Below the pieces are notes generated by a model. The model saw nothing but the letters and a program-made list of their open reading frames with translations, was not told the origin of the DNA and made no database searches. A stretch of 64,000 nt of DNA, taken from positions 992,001 to 1,056,000 of the forward strand of contig NZ_CP020384.1 of the NCBI RefSeq assembly GCF_002073975.1, read 5' to 3'. Of the stretch, positions 9,408-19,267 are shown piece after piece. The number at the start of each line of letters is the position of its first letter. The first letter of the stretch is position 1. The position numbers were made by a program, and so were the translations under genes. This DNA is from Rhodovulum sp. MB263 (GTDB lineage: Bacteria; Pseudomonadota; Alphaproteobacteria; Rhodobacterales; Rhodobacteraceae).

Positions 9408-10284
9408 GGCTGCAGCCCCATTGATTTCAGGCATTTGGCATGATTCAGGCTCCGCAAGGAGACCTGATCGATGAGCAATCTTTACTGGCTGAGCGATGCA
9501 CAGATGGAACGCCTGAAGCCGTTCTTTCCCAAGAGCCATGGTAAGCCCCGCGTCGATGATCGTCGCGTCCTCAGCGGCATAATCTTCATCAATCGCAATG
9601 GGTTGCGTTGGTGCGATGCGCCGAAGGAATACGGCCCGGCGAAGACCCTCTATAACCGTTGGAAGCGCTGGAGGTGAGTGGTTGAACGCCACTGGTTCGA
9701 GAGAAGCCCCGAACACGGGGTCTTCGCCCGGATCATGGTCGGCCTGGCCGCCAAGAGCGCCGAACACAAGACGATCATGATCGATGCAACCTACCTCAAG
9801 GCACAGCGCACGGCGTCGAGCCTTGGGGTGAAAAAGGGGGGCGCGAGCGCCAGATAGGTCGGACGAAGGGCGGTATGAACACCAAGCTGCACGCCGTTGC
9901 CGACGCCAAGGGGTGCCTGATCGGGTTCTTCATGTCGGCTGGGCAGGTCAGCGATTATACCGGCGCGGCGGCGCTGCTGGCCAGTCTGCCGAAGGCAGGC
10001 TGGCTTCTGACCGATCGGGGCTATGATGCCGATTGGTTCAGAGAAGCGTTGAAAGACAAGGAGATAAAGGTTTGCATCCCCGGCCGGAAATCCCGCAAGA
10101 AGGCGGTGAAATACGACAAGAGGCGGTACAAACGGCGCAACCGCATCGAGATCATGTTCGGGCGGTTGAAGGATTGGAGGCGTGTCGCCACCCGATACGA
10201 CCGGTGCCCGGAAACCTTCTTCTCTGGGATCATGCTCGCCGCAACCGTCTTGTTCTGGCTGTGAAACTCAATGAGTCTGGACCC
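9408..10284 (+). mobile_element. IS5-family element of the IS427 type, about 877 bp
   Basis: Imperfect terminal inverted repeats bound the element: GGCTGCAGCCCCATTGA at 9408-9424 and, reversed, GGGTCCAGACTCATTGA at 10268-10284 (13 of 17 match). They enclose the two-frame transposase. CTA lies just outside the left end and TAA just outside the right, close to the TNA target used by this group but not identical, so the copy is old or the flanks have mutated. Confidence 0.75.
9471..10264 (+). pseudogene. IS5-family transposase in two frames, with an internal stop
   Basis: The first frame (from ATG 9471, after AAGGAG) gives the N-terminal domain up to NRWKRWR and stops at TGA 9675-9677. The same frame then goes on with GVFARIMVGLAAKSAEHK, IMIDATYLKAQRTASSLGVKKGG, holding the first catalytic aspartate. 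About ten extra codons around the stop (VVERHWFERSPEH) are absent from usual relatives. At 9831-9840 (AAAAAGGGGG) a -1 shift leads into the second frame (GRERQIGRTKGGMNTKLHAV), which carries DRGYDADW and the final RIEIMFGRLKDWRRVATRYD with the glutamate. The -1 shift is the known expression mode of the IS427 group; the internal TGA makes this copy probably inactive. Confidence 0.8.
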
Positions 10285-10981
10285 TAAGGCTGGCGTGAGG
10301 TGGTCGGGTGTCTTGCCGCCTCGAGTCGCGGATCGGGGTATAAGGTAACTGCGGTCTGATAGGCTCTCTCTCCTTGCTTCCCTCGGGGCAGGGCGTGAGG
10401 GGGGCAGCGCGCTGATGGCGGATGCGATCTGCCGGATGCAGGGCACATGCAAAGGTGCGGCGCTGGTCGGAACCCCCGGATCGTATCGCCGGCCTGGCCT
10501 ACGGTCCTTTGCGCGTCTCGCGGATCGTCGGCTGTCTTCGCAGACATGTCGAGGCCTTGCCATTCGATGCGGCGGAACCGGAAGGCGGGCTATGCCATCA
10601 CCCCGCATTCGGGCTGACGCAGAGAGACTTGACGCAAGCCCGGGATGCAGGACGGATCCGGCGCATCTGCCCCCTGGAGGGAATGGAACGCTGGCAATCG
10701 GCGGACATGCCGGTTGTGGCGTCGCATGACCGATAGGGCTGCCATCCGGCCGATGCGTTGCGCTCCGTAATTTGCGTGGGCCCCATCCGGTTTGAAACCG
10801 CTCGGGACATGCATCCGGGCGTCGTGACGAGCTTGCCGCAAAATCAGCGGGAAAGGGATAAAGGCCGGGCGGCCCCGTTCGGGCGCGGGCGGCAATTTCT
10901 CCCTTCGATTTCCCCGTCAAAAAGCCCCGGCCGGAAGGGTCGGGGCTGGTTGTCGTGAAGCTGCCGGGGCGGGCAGGGCGC
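10285..10981. other. gene-free stretch between IS element and DUF1127 gene
   Basis: About 700 bases with overlapping short frames in several phases, none with a convincing start or known family. The last 60 bases hold AAAGCCCCGGCCGGAAGGGTCGGGGCTGG, split as AGCCCCGGCC and GGTCGGGGCT, a hairpin that could end transcription of the minus-strand DUF1127 gene. Confidence 0.35.
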
Positions 10982-11185
10982 TCAGCTCAGAAGGCGGTCG
11001 ATATCGCCGCGGCACAGGCCGATATCGTCAAGCTCGCGATCGGTCAGACGCGACAGCGCATTGCGCGTGCGGCGGGCCTCGTCCCAGGCCTGGAGACGGG
11101 CGAACAGGGCGCTCACAAGGCCGAACCGGGGCGCGTCGGCCAGCAGGCGGGCCGGTTGCGGATGCGAAACTTCGAACATGGCCAT
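10982..11185 (-). CDS. DUF1127 small protein (YjiS-like)
   Basis: A 67-residue basic protein. The C-terminal half carries the DUF1127 core ([19 protein letters not shown], about 42-60) followed by CRGDIDRLL. The start at 11185 (MAMFEV) is chosen because GGAAGGA lies about 8 nt upstream at 11194-11200. Upstream codons in the same frame have no such site. Proteins of this family are small, often stress-induced, and some act with RNA in carbon or phosphate responses in alphaproteobacteria; the role of this copy is not known. It is transcribed away from ruvC. Confidence 0.8.
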   Translation of the reverse strand: MAMFEVSHPQPARLLADAPRFGLVSALFARLQAWDEARRTRNALSRLTDRELDDIGLCRGDIDRLLS

Positions 11186-11507
11186 CTCTTGGGTCCTTCC
11201 GTCGCTGCGAGTCGTTCGTCGACGACATGAAAGCTCAGCTAGGCGTCCGGAATGCGGGAGGCAACCCGACATTTCCGCATGCGATACATGCATCCGACGC
11301 ATGTCGGAAAGGTCCCGGCAATTGCCTGTCGGAAAAGGGAAAAACTGCTTCCGCGTCTGGTCGTTTTTCGACCTCGAACAGCCGCTTTCCGGCTCTGGAC
11401 AGGGGCGCCTCCCGGGGGGACGCCGAAACCGGGCTTCCGCATTGCATCTGGCCGATGTTCGCTTTTCGTGCTACTGCGTCCGAAATGCCACAAGAAATGG
11501 GGCGAGC
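11186..11507. other. divergent intergenic region DUF1127 / ruvC with a dyad
   Basis: About 320 bases between two divergent genes. CCGACAT at 11266-11272 and ATGTCGG at 11301-11307 form an inverted repeat, with CATGCG (11278-11283) and CGCATG (11298-11303) inside it. It may be an operator or a hairpin in a leader. TGTCGGAAA occurs twice (about 11302 and 11327). No gene is seen. Confidence 0.4.
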
Positions 11508-12014
11508 ATGCGTGTCTTGGGCATCGACCCGGGCCTCCGGAACACCGGTTGGGGGATGATCGAGCAACGGGGCAGCCGACTCGGTCACATCGCCAACGGC
11601 GTCTGTCATTCCTCGGGCGAGACCCTGGCCGAGAGGCTTCTGTCGCTGCACGCCCAGCTGACCGAGATCGTCGCCCGCCACGCCCCCGAGGCGGCGGCCG
11701 TCGAACAGACCTTCGTCAACCGCGATGCGGCGGGCACGCTGAAGCTGGGGCAGGCGCGGGGGATCGCGCTGCTGGTGCCGGCGCAGGCCGGGCTCGCGGT
11801 CGGCGAATACGCACCCAACGCGGTCAAGAAGGCCATTGTCGGTGTCGGCCATGCCGACAAGCGCCAGATCGACCATATGGTGCGGCTGCAATTCCCGGGC
11901 ATAGAGATCGCAGGTCCCGATGCCGCCGATGCGCTGGCCATCGCGCTGTGTCACGCGCACCATCTGGCGGGGGGCGCGCGGCTGGCGGCAGCGCTGGCCC
12001 GGGCAGGCGCATGA
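11508..12014 (+). CDS. ruvC: crossover junction endodeoxyribonuclease RuvC
   Basis: A 168-residue Holliday-junction resolvase that cuts four-way junctions as part of the RuvABC complex. The RNase H-like fold shows the first catalytic aspartate in [14 protein letters not shown] (residue 7), the glutamate in AAVEQTFVN (about 67), and the C-terminal acidic pair in [17 protein letters not shown]. The length is normal. The start at 11508 gives the usual N-terminus MRVLGIDPG. The stop overlaps the ruvA start (ATGA). Confidence 0.97.
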   Translation: MRVLGIDPGLRNTGWGMIEQRGSRLGHIANGVCHSSGETLAERLLSLHAQLTEIVARHAPEAAAVEQTFVNRDAAGTLKLGQARGIALLVPAQAGLAVGEYAPNAVKKAIVGVGHADKRQIDHMVRLQFPGIEIAGPDAADALAIALCHAHHLAGGARLAAALARAGA

Positions 12015-12706
12015 TCGGGCGGCTGGCCGGGCGGCTGATCCACAAGGGCGCCGATCAGGTGATGATCGATGTCGGCGGCGTCGGCTATGTCGTCCATGTC
12101 TCGGACCGCACCCTGATGGGGCTGCCGGGGCTGGGCGAGGCGGTCGCGCTTTATACAGATCTTCTGGTGCGCGAGGACCTGTTGCAGCTTTACGGCTTTC
12201 CTACGCTGCATGACCGCGAATGGCACCGGCTCCTGATGGGCGTGCAGGGGATCGGCGCCAAGGCCTCGATGGCCATTCTCGGCACGCTCGGCGCCGAGGG
12301 TGTCGGCCGGGCCATTGCTTTGGGCGACTGGGGTGCGGTCAAGGCCGCGCCCGGCGTCGGCCCCAAGATCGCCCAGCGCGTGGTCAACGAGCTGAAGGAC
12401 AAGGCGCCCGCGGTGATGGCGCTGGGCGGCCAGCTGTCCGCCGAACTTGCCGCGGGCGAGGTGATCGCGCCCGCAACTCCCGCGCCGCCTGTCCGGGGCA
12501 AGGCTCCGGCCGCTTCTCCTGCCGCCTCCCCGGTTTCGACCTCGGTCTCGGCCCAGGCCGATGCCCTGTCGGCGCTGGGCAATCTCGGCTATGCTCCGTC
12601 CGAAGCCGCCCAGGCGGTGGCGCGGGCCGCGGGCGAAACATCCGGGGCCGACACCCCGGCGCTGATCCGCGCGGCGCTGAAGCTGCTGGCCCCCAAGGCG
12701 GACTGA
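12011..12706 (+). CDS. ruvA: Holliday junction branch migration protein RuvA
   Basis: A 231-residue DNA-binding subunit that holds the Holliday junction and loads RuvB. It has an N-terminal OB-fold ([20 protein letters not shown]), tandem helix-hairpin-helix motifs ([37 protein letters not shown], about 108-140) and the C-terminal RuvB-binding domain ([17 protein letters not shown]). An alanine/proline-rich linker of about 40 residues before domain III makes it longer than the about 200-residue E. coli protein, as is common in Rhodobacterales. Confidence 0.97.
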   Translation: MIGRLAGRLIHKGADQVMIDVGGVGYVVHVSDRTLMGLPGLGEAVALYTDLLVREDLLQLYGFPTLHDREWHRLLMGVQGIGAKASMAILGTLGAEGVGRAIALGDWGAVKAAPGVGPKIAQRVVNELKDKAPAVMALGGQLSAELAAGEVIAPATPAPPVRGKAPAASPAASPVSTSVSAQADALSALGNLGYAPSEAAQAVARAAGETSGADTPALIRAALKLLAPKAD

Positions 12707-12717
12707 AGGCTGATTGA

Positions 12718-13761
12718 ATGACCGGACCCGACCCAATGCTGCGCCCCGAGGCGCGTCCCGAGGATTCCGACCGCGCGCTGCGCCCCGAGACGCTCGAGGC
12801 CTTCATCGGCCAGGCCGAGGCGCGGGCCAATCTGCGGGTCTTCCTGCAAAGTGCGCGCCAGCGCGGCGAGGCGATGGACCATGCGCTGTTCCATGGGCCC
12901 CCGGGCCTGGGCAAGACCACGCTGGCGCAGATCGTCGCGCGCGAGCTTGGCGTCAATTTCCGCATGACCTCGGGGCCGGTGCTGGCCAAGGCGGGCGATC
13001 TCGCGGCGATCCTGACCAATCTGGAAAAGCGTGACGTTCTTTTTATCGACGAGATCCACCGGCTGTCGCCCGTCGTCGAGGAGGTGCTCTATCCGGCGAT
13101 GGAGGATTTCGAGCTCGATCTGGTGATCGGCGAGGGCCCGGCCGCGCGGACCGTCCGGATCGAGCTGCAGCCCTTCACGCTGGTCGGCGCGACGACCCGG
13201 CTGGGGCTGCTGACGACGCCTCTGCGCGACCGTTTCGGCATTCCCGTGCGGCTGCAATTCTACACCGTGCCCGAACTGGAAGAGATCGTGGCGCGCGGAT
13301 CGCGCCTGATGGGCATTCCGGCCGATCCCGAGGGCATCCGCGAGATTGCGCGGCGCGCCCGCGGCACGCCCCGGATCGCGGGGCGGCTCTTGCGCCGGGT
13401 GGTCGATTTCGCGCTGGTCGAGGGCGACGGGCGGATCACGCGCAAGGTCGCCGATCATGCGCTGACGCGGATGGAGGTCGATGCGGTCGGGCTCGACGGG
13501 GCCGACCGGCGCTACCTGCGTCTGATCGCCGAGAACTATGCCGGCGGTCCGGTCGGGATCGAAACGCTTTCTGCCGCGTTGTCTGAGTCGCGGGATGCCT
13601 TGGAAGAGGTGATCGAGCCCTATCTTCTGCAACAGGGCCTGATCCAGCGCACGCCGCGGGGGCGGATGCTGGCACAGAAGGCCTGGACCCATCTGGGGCT
13701 TGCGCCGCCACGCGCGCCGGGGCAGACCCCGCAGACCGACCTCTTTGACGGGAGCGCCTGA
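12718..13761 (+). CDS. ruvB: Holliday junction DNA helicase RuvB
   Basis: A 347-residue AAA+ motor that drives branch migration as hexamers on RuvA. Walker A is GPPGLGKTT (about 60-68), Walker B is [10 protein letters not shown] (about 107-116), sensor 1 is [10 protein letters not shown], the arginine finger is in PLRDRFG, and the C-terminal winged helix ends in [18 protein letters not shown]. The start 12 nt after ruvA gives the usual acidic leader before [12 protein letters not shown]. Confidence 0.97.
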   Translation: MTGPDPMLRPEARPEDSDRALRPETLEAFIGQAEARANLRVFLQSARQRGEAMDHALFHGPPGLGKTTLAQIVARELGVNFRMTSGPVLAKAGDLAAILTNLEKRDVLFIDEIHRLSPVVEEVLYPAMEDFELDLVIGEGPAARTVRIELQPFTLVGATTRLGLLTTPLRDRFGIPVRLQFYTVPELEEIVARGSRLMGIPADPEGIREIARRARGTPRIAGRLLRRVVDFALVEGDGRITRKVADHALTRMEVDAVGLDGADRRYLRLIAENYAGGPVGIETLSAALSESRDALEEVIEPYLLQQGLIQRTPRGRMLAQKAWTHLGLAPPRAPGQTPQTDLFDGSA

Positions 13762-13822
13762 CCGGAGCCGCGTCGCGGGGTCTGTGCAAGGCGACCACGA
13801 CCGAAACCGAAAGGAGACCGAG

Positions 13823-14479
13823 ATGACGCCCGAAGAGGTGACCGCGCTGTTTACCCGGTCGGAGGGCGAGTATCTGTTCGCGCGCTGGGGCCGCCCCATC
13901 GCGCCGGTCGTGTTCGGGGTCGACGATGCCACGCTGGCGACCTTCAAGGGCGCCTGCGAGGCGGTGGTGGGGCTGGCCGGGCACGAGATGGCCGAGACAG
14001 ACCCCGACCTGGGCTCCAATCTCATCGTCTTCTTCTTCGAGGACTGGACCGAGCTGGTGCAGGTGCCGCATCTCGACCGGCTGGTGCCCGATCTGGCGCG
14101 CCGGGTCGCCCGGCTGCAGGCGGCGGGGGCCAACCAGTACCGCTTCTTCCGCTTCGACGAACAGGGTGCGATCAAGGCGGCCTTCGTCTTCATCCGGATG
14201 GACCCCGATCTGTCGCGGATGCCCGCCGAGTCGATCGCGCTCAACCAGATCGTGCAGACGATCCTCCTGTGGTCCGATACCGCCTTCGCCGAGTGCAGCC
14301 CGCTGGCCCGTGCGCCCGGCGGCATGCTGGTCCTGCGGCCCGAGATTGCGGCGGTGATCCGGGCGGGCTATGACCCGGCGATGCCGGCGGTCGCGCGCGA
14401 GTCCAGCCATGCGCTGCGCCTCGCCGCCCGTGTCGGCCATACCCTGGGAAAGATACAGATACTCGGGCAGGAACAATGA
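13823..14479 (+). CDS. conserved hypothetical protein between ruvB and ybgC
   Basis: A 218-residue soluble protein without signal peptide or membrane segment. I do not recognise a family. It is mixed alpha/beta with a hydrophobic strand and acidic patch LIVFFFEDWTEL (about 66-77) and a later paired strand YRFFRFDEQGAIKAAFVFIRMD. The start is fixed by AAGGAG at 13811-13816, 6 nt before ATG. The stop overlaps ybgC by 4 nt, so it is translated with the tol genes. Codon use matches the neighbours, suggesting a native gene. Confidence 0.75.
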   Translation: MTPEEVTALFTRSEGEYLFARWGRPIAPVVFGVDDATLATFKGACEAVVGLAGHEMAETDPDLGSNLIVFFFEDWTELVQVPHLDRLVPDLARRVARLQAAGANQYRFFRFDEQGAIKAAFVFIRMDPDLSRMPAESIALNQIVQTILLWSDTAFAECSPLARAPGGMLVLRPEIAAVIRAGYDPAMPAVARESSHALRLAARVGHTLGKIQILGQEQ

Positions 14480-14925
14480 CGCATCGGCTGACCCTCCGCG
14501 TCTATTACGAGGATACCGACCTTGCCGGCATCGTCTATTATGCCAATTATCTCAAGTTCATAGAACGCGCGCGCTCGGAATGGGTGCGCGGGATCGGCAT
14601 CGATCAGCTGCGGCTGAAGGCCGAAACAGGCACCGTCTTCGCGGTGCGCCGCGTCGAGGCCGACTATCTCAGCCCGGCCAGGTTCGACGATCTGCTGACG
14701 GTCGAGACCGATCTGCTGCGGCTCACGCCCGCGCGGCTGGTGCTGGATCAGGCGGTTCTGCGGGGCGGGACCCGGCTGTTCGAGGCCCGGGTGACGCTCG
14801 CCGCGCTCGGGCCCGGCGGGCGGCCGGTCCGGCTTCCGGCAGAGTTTCGCCGAAGTCTCGAAACCGGGCCGGCGGGGCCCCGCGCTGACGCGGATGTGTT
14901 GGCAATCCCCCTTAAAACGCGCTAG
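14476..14925 (+). CDS. ybgC: tol-pal-associated acyl-CoA thioesterase YbgC
   Basis: A 149-residue hot-dog-fold thioesterase. The 4HBT active-site region is DTDLAGIVYYANYLKFIERARSEW (shown as DTDLAGIVYYANYL; catalytic aspartate about residue 15-17), then an acidic residue in FAVRRVEADYLSPARFDD. In E. coli YbgC hydrolyses acyl-CoA or acyl-ACP and is tied to phospholipid synthesis near the Tol complex. It starts the Tol-Pal part of the operon and overlaps the unknown gene before it by 4 nt. Confidence 0.93.
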   Translation: MTHRLTLRVYYEDTDLAGIVYYANYLKFIERARSEWVRGIGIDQLRLKAETGTVFAVRRVEADYLSPARFDDLLTVETDLLRLTPARLVLDQAVLRGGTRLFEARVTLAALGPGGRPVRLPAEFRRSLETGPAGPRADADVLAIPLKTR

Positions 14926-14978
14926 CGTCCGGTGTAACGCAGGTCCGAAGAACCGGACCCATCCAACGAGCAGGCAGA

Positions 14979-15674
14979 ATGGAAACCGATACCCTTGCGA
15001 TGGCGCAGGAGATTGACTTCTCCTTGCTCGCCCTTTTCTTGCGCGCGACGATCACGGTCAAGCTGGTGATGCTGTTGCTGATCTTGGCCTCGTTCTGGTC
15101 GTGGTCGATCATCGTCCAGAAGATCATCACCTACCGTAAGGCCCGGGCCGAGGCCGCGCGCTTCGACGAGGAATTCTGGTCGGGCGAGCCTTTGGACGAA
15201 CTGTTCGACAAGATCGGCCCCGAGCCGCAGGCCGCGCCCGAGCGGATCTTCGCCGCGGGCATGATGGAATGGCGCCGCAGCCACCGTCAGGACGGCAAGC
15301 TGATCGCGGGGGCCGCCGCCCGGATCGACCGCTCGATGGATGTGGCCATCGCCAAGGAGACCGACAGCCTGAATGCCGGGCTCTCCTTCCTCGCGACCGT
15401 GGGCTCGACCGCGCCCTTCGTCGGTCTGTTCGGCACGGTCTGGGGCATCAAGCATGCCTTCGAGCAGATCGCGCTGCAGCAGAACACCAACCTCGCCGTG
15501 GTGGCGCCCGGCATCGCCGAGGCGCTGGTGGCGACCGCGCTGGGGCTTCTGGCCGCGATCCCGGCGGTGGTCTTCTACAACAAGCTTTCCGCCGACAGCG
15601 ACCGGCTGGGCGGGGGCTACGAATCCTTCGCCGACGAATTCTCGACCATCCTGTCGCGCCAGCTGGACGCCTGA
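14979..15674 (+). CDS. tolQ: Tol-Pal system proton channel subunit TolQ
   Basis: A 231-residue inner-membrane protein of the MotA/TolQ/ExbB family. It has three membrane segments (about 20-42, 138-160, 172-195); the second and third line the proton pore (FLATVGSTAPFVGLFGTVWG and APGIAEALVATALGLLAAIP). It forms the pentamer around TolR and powers TolA during cell division and outer-membrane constriction. The short spacer after ybgC holds a hairpin (GGTCCG 14942-14947, CGGACC 14954-14959), perhaps adjusting expression. Confidence 0.95.
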   Translation: METDTLAMAQEIDFSLLALFLRATITVKLVMLLLILASFWSWSIIVQKIITYRKARAEAARFDEEFWSGEPLDELFDKIGPEPQAAPERIFAAGMMEWRRSHRQDGKLIAGAAARIDRSMDVAIAKETDSLNAGLSFLATVGSTAPFVGLFGTVWGIKHAFEQIALQQNTNLAVVAPGIAEALVATALGLLAAIPAVVFYNKLSADSDRLGGGYESFADEFSTILSRQLDA

Positions 15675-15677
15675 GCC

Positions 15678-16154
15678 ATGGGTGCCAGCCTGACCCCTCG
15701 CAAAAGCTCGGGCGGACGGCGGGTGCGCGGCCACCGCCGCCATCCCGCGGCGATGTCCGAGATCAACGTCACGCCGATGGTCGACGTGATGCTGGTGCTT
15801 CTGATCATCTTCATGGTCGCGGCGCCCTTGCTGACCGCGGGCGTTCCGGTCGAACTGCCCAAGACCGCCGCCACCGCGCTGCCGGCCGAGCAGGAGGCGC
15901 CCCTGACCCTCACGCTGACCGCTGATGGCCGGATCGTCCTGCAGGAAACCGAAATCGCCGCCGAGGCGTTGATCCCGAAACTGAAGGCGGTGGCCGCCGA
16001 GCGCGAGGATGACAAGGTCTATCTGCGCGCCGATGGTGGCATCCCCTATGAACGTGTGGTGCAGGTGATGGGCGCGCTCAATTCCGCGGGGTTCCGCAAT
16101 ATCGGTCTGGTGACCGATACCGGCGGTCCGAGCCTTGATGGCCGGGACGAGTAG
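15678..16154 (+). CDS. tolR: Tol-Pal system protein TolR
   Basis: A 158-residue ExbD/TolR protein with one membrane segment. The conserved proton-path aspartate is present ([19 protein letters not shown], about residue 35), followed by a periplasmic domain of about 100 residues. It works as a dimer inside the TolQ pentamer. It starts 3 nt after tolQ. It is a useful comparison for the ExbD pair at 51.3-52.1 kb. Confidence 0.95.
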   Translation: MGASLTPRKSSGGRRVRGHRRHPAAMSEINVTPMVDVMLVLLIIFMVAAPLLTAGVPVELPKTAATALPAEQEAPLTLTLTADGRIVLQETEIAAEALIPKLKAVAAEREDDKVYLRADGGIPYERVVQVMGALNSAGFRNIGLVTDTGGPSLDGRDE

Positions 16155-16163
16155 GGCGGCCAA

Positions 16164-17327
16164 ATGAACACCGGGACCTATATCTCGGGGGGGGCGCATC
16201 TGGGGCTGATCGCCTGGGTGATGCTGGCAGGGCTGTTCGAGGCCCCGCCGCCGAAGCCGATGGAGGTGAGCGACGTGACGATTCTGTCCGGCGACGAGTT
16301 CGCGGCGCTGACGGCTCCGGCCGCGGCGCCGAAGCCGTCGCAGGAGATCGCTGCGCCCGAGGCCCCCTCGCTGCCCAGCTCTCCCCGTCCGGCGCCCGCC
16401 CCCGAGGCCCGGCCCCAGCGTCCCGCGCCGCCCGTGCCGCAGGAAACGGCCGAACCCGATCCGGCGCCCGAGGCGCTCGAGCCCCCCGCCGAGGCCGATG
16501 TCGCCGAGACCGTGACCGCGCCCGAGGCGCCCGAGATCCCCGATGCCCCCGAGGCGCCGGTGACCGATACCGCGCCGCCGCGCCCCTCGACCCGGATTGC
16601 GCCCGAACCCTCGGCGCCGCCGCCCGAGGATGCCCGCGTGGCCGAGCAGCCGTCGCAGGCGACCCGTCCCGACCCGGCCGCCGAGCGCCCGGTCCCCGAG
16701 GCCGACGACGCTGCGCCCGAAGAGGCCGCCACCCAGACCGTGACCGAGGCCGAGGAACAGCCCGAAACCGGGCTCGCCATGGCCGCTTCGCCGCGGCCCC
16801 GGACCCGGCCGAACCGCCCCGCCGCACCGCCGCGCGAGACCCCGCCGCCCACCGAGACCGCCGCCGCGCCGGAGGCCCCCGAAGAGGCCGCCTCGGAAGA
16901 GGACAGCCAGGCCGATGCGATCGCGGATGCCCTGGCCGATGCGATGTCCGAACCGGCCGCGGCGCCCGAGGGCACTGGCGGGGCCGGGCGCGCCGCCAGC
17001 GGCCCGCCGCTGACCGGTGGCGAGCGCGACGCGCTTCGCGTCTCGGTCTCGCGCTGCTGGAATGTCGGCTCGCTCTCGACCGAGGCATTGAAGACTTCTG
17101 TCGTGCTCGGCGTGGACATGGAAGAGACCGGAAAGCCCAGGATCGGGTCGATCCGGATGATTTCCTGGTCCGGCGGGTCGGAAGCCGCCGCGCGCCAGAC
17201 CTACGAATCGGCGCGCCGCGCCATTGTGATGTGCGGGTCGTCGGGTTTCCCGCTGCCGGTCGAGAAATACGACCAGTGGCGTCAGATCGAGATGACCTTC
17301 GACCCAGGAAAGATGAGGATTCGATGA
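16164..17327 (+). CDS. tolA: TolA-type energy transducer of the Tol-Pal system
   Basis: A 387-residue protein with an N-terminal membrane anchor (about 8-25), a long Ala/Pro/Glu-rich periplasmic stretch (about 50-280) and a small C-terminal domain ([20 protein letters not shown] to the end) like TolA/TonB ends. It transmits energy from TolQR to Pal and the outer membrane. The linker is proline-rich rather than the long helix of E. coli TolA, as is usual in alphaproteobacteria. The stop overlaps tolB (ATGA). Confidence 0.9.
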   Translation: MNTGTYISGGAHLGLIAWVMLAGLFEAPPPKPMEVSDVTILSGDEFAALTAPAAAPKPSQEIAAPEAPSLPSSPRPAPAPEARPQRPAPPVPQETAEPDPAPEALEPPAEADVAETVTAPEAPEIPDAPEAPVTDTAPPRPSTRIAPEPSAPPPEDARVAEQPSQATRPDPAAERPVPEADDAAPEEAATQTVTEAEEQPETGLAMAASPRPRTRPNRPAAPPRETPPPTETAAAPEAPEEAASEEDSQADAIADALADAMSEPAAAPEGTGGAGRAASGPPLTGGERDALRVSVSRCWNVGSLSTEALKTSVVLGVDMEETGKPRIGSIRMISWSGGSEAAARQTYESARRAIVMCGSSGFPLPVEKYDQWRQIEMTFDPGKMRIR

Positions 17328-18652
17328 TGCTGCGCCTTCTGACCGCGATCCTTGCGCTGGTCCTTGGACATGCCGCGCTGCCGGCGCAGGCTCAGAACGG
17401 TCCGTTGAGGATCGTGATCGACGAGGGGGTGATCGAGCCCTTGCCCTTCGCCGTGCCCGAATTCGTGGCCGAGAACGCGGCCGCGGCCGAATATGCCCAG
17501 AACATCACCCGGGTGATCGCCGCCGATCTGGAGGGCACGGGGCTGTTTCGCGAGATCCCGCGCGAGGCCTTCCTGTCGACGGTCACGAGCTTTGCAAGCC
17601 CGGTGCAATATTCAGACTGGAAGGCGATCAACGCCCAGGCGCTGATCACCGGCTCGGTAAGTATCGACGGCTCGGGGCGGCTCAGCGTCAAGTTCCGGCT
17701 CTACGACGTCTACGCGCAGGCGCCGCTGGGCGACGGGCTGCAATTCGGCGGCGCTGCGGCAAGCTGGCGCCGGGTGGCGCATAAGGTGGCCGATCAGGTC
17801 TATTCGCGGATCACCGGCGAGGGCGGCTATTTCGACAGCCGCGTCGTCTTCGTGTCCGAGCGCGGCCCCAAGAACGAGCGCGCGAAGCAACTGGCGATCA
17901 TGGATTACGACGGCGCCAACATGCAGGCGCTGACCGATGCCAATTCGATCGTGATCGCGCCGCGCTTCTCGCCCACGGGCGACCGCGTGCTGTACACGAG
18001 CTATGAAAGCGGCTTTCCCCGGATCTACCTGCTGGATGTGGCGACCGGCCAGCGCCGGATGCTCGACGACCAGCCCGGCACCATGACCTTCGCGCCGCGC
18101 TTTGCCCCCGATGGCCAGAGGGTGCTGTTCTCGCTGTCGCAGGGCGGCAATACCGATCTCTACGAGCTTGACCTGCAATCGGGACGGCGTACCCGGTTGT
18201 CGGATGCGCCCTCGATCGAGACCGCGCCCAGCTTCTCGCCCGATGGCAGCCAGATCGTCTTCGAATCCGACCGCTCGGGCAAGCAGCAGCTTTACGTGAT
18301 GCCCGCGAATGGCGGCGAGCCGCGCCGGATCTCCTTCGGGCAGGGGCGCTACGGCACCCCGGTCTGGTCGCCGCGCGGCGATTACATCGCCTTCACCAAG
18401 CAGAACAAGGGCCGGTTCCATATCGGCGTGATGCGGACCGACGGGTCCGAGGAACGCCTGCTGACCGCCTCCTTCCTCGACGAGGGCCCGACCTGGGCGC
18501 CGAATGGCCGGGTGATCATGTTCACCCGCGAAACCGCAGGCGCGGCCGGGGCGCCTGGGCTCTATACCGTCGACATCACCGGGCGGAACCTCCGGAAGGT
18601 TCCCTATCAGGGCCAGGGCTCCGACCCATCGTGGTCGCCGCTTCAGCCCTGA
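17324..18652 (+). CDS. tolB: Tol-Pal system beta-propeller protein TolB
   Basis: A 442-residue periplasmic protein. A signal peptide ([23 protein letters not shown]) is followed by the N-terminal domain (about 25-160) and a six-bladed propeller of PD40/WD40-like repeats such as [48 protein letters not shown] and [15 protein letters not shown]. It binds Pal and releases it from peptidoglycan when pulled by TolA. Two ATGs in a row occur at 17324; either gives the same mature protein. Confidence 0.97.
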   Translation: MMLRLLTAILALVLGHAALPAQAQNGPLRIVIDEGVIEPLPFAVPEFVAENAAAAEYAQNITRVIAADLEGTGLFREIPREAFLSTVTSFASPVQYSDWKAINAQALITGSVSIDGSGRLSVKFRLYDVYAQAPLGDGLQFGGAAASWRRVAHKVADQVYSRITGEGGYFDSRVVFVSERGPKNERAKQLAIMDYDGANMQALTDANSIVIAPRFSPTGDRVLYTSYESGFPRIYLLDVATGQRRMLDDQPGTMTFAPRFAPDGQRVLFSLSQGGNTDLYELDLQSGRRTRLSDAPSIETAPSFSPDGSQIVFESDRSGKQQLYVMPANGGEPRRISFGQGRYGTPVWSPRGDYIAFTKQNKGRFHIGVMRTDGSEERLLTASFLDEGPTWAPNGRVIMFTRETAGAAGAPGLYTVDITGRNLRKVPYQGQGSDPSWSPLQP

Positions 18653-18662
18653 GCCCCCACAG

Positions 18663-18688
18663 ACGCGCCCGGAGTCCCGGGCGCGTTT
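18663..18688 (+). terminator. hairpin between tolB and pal
   Basis: A perfect 10-bp stem (ACGCGCCCGG, 18663-18672, with CCGGGCGCGT, 18677-18686) with a 4-nt loop, followed by only TTT. It lies 10 nt after the tolB stop. The weak T-run suggests partial termination or a processing point that lets pal be expressed at a different level from tolB. Confidence 0.6.
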
Positions 18689-18753
18689 GCGTCATCCGAT
18701 CCCGCTGGTAGGATCCACCTGCCGGCCATGACCCGACAAAGAGGACTTCTCGA

Positions 18754-19257
18754 ATGACCCGCATCGCCACATCTCTTCTGCTGGTGACGGCGCTTGCCGT
18801 CTCGGCCTGTTCCAATGCCGACCGCTTCGGTTCGGCCAATGGCGGCGCCGCCGGCGCCTATGGCGCCAACGGCTCGCCCAGCGACCCGACCTCGGTGGCC
18901 TATTTCAACCAGACCGTCGGCGACCGCGTGCTGTTCGCCGTCGACCAGAGCTCGCTCTCGCCCGACGCGACCGTCACGCTTGACGGCCAGGCCAACTGGC
19001 TGAACCAGAACACCGCCTATGCCGCCACCATCGAAGGCCATGCCGACGAGCAGGGCACCCGCGAATACAACCTTGCCCTCGGTGCCCGCCGCGCCAATGC
19101 GGTCAAGGAATATCTGGTCTCGCGCGGGGTCTCGCCGAACCGGCTGCAGACCGTGACCTATGGCAAGGAACGTCCGCTCGCGATCTGCTCGGCGGAATCG
19201 TGCTATGCCAAGAACCGGCGGGCGGTGAGCGTGCTCGCGCCGGCCGCGGGGTTCTGA
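18754..19257 (+). CDS. pal: peptidoglycan-associated lipoprotein Pal
   Basis: A 167-residue outer-membrane lipoprotein. The lipobox is LAVSAC (cysteine about 22). After a Gly/Ala-rich linker the OmpA-like domain binds diaminopimelate of peptidoglycan: TIEGHADEQGTREYNLALG and ARRANAVKEYL, ending in CYAKNRRAVSVL. It partners with TolB and TolA. The 100-bp gap and hairpin before it allow separate control. Confidence 0.97.
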   Translation: MTRIATSLLLVTALAVSACSNADRFGSANGGAAGAYGANGSPSDPTSVAYFNQTVGDRVLFAVDQSSLSPDATVTLDGQANWLNQNTAYAATIEGHADEQGTREYNLALGARRANAVKEYLVSRGVSPNRLQTVTYGKERPLAICSAESCYAKNRRAVSVLAPAAGF

Positions 19258-19267
19258 GGAGGACAGG

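Noticed and set aside
9668-9710. A tRNA-like piece (GGTTCGAG with a hairpin) inside the IS element
   Set aside because: No acceptor or anticodon stems can be formed around it.
12589-14325. A 578-codon open frame on the minus strand
   Set aside because: It is antisense to ruvB and the following gene, both supported by motifs and ribosome binding sites.
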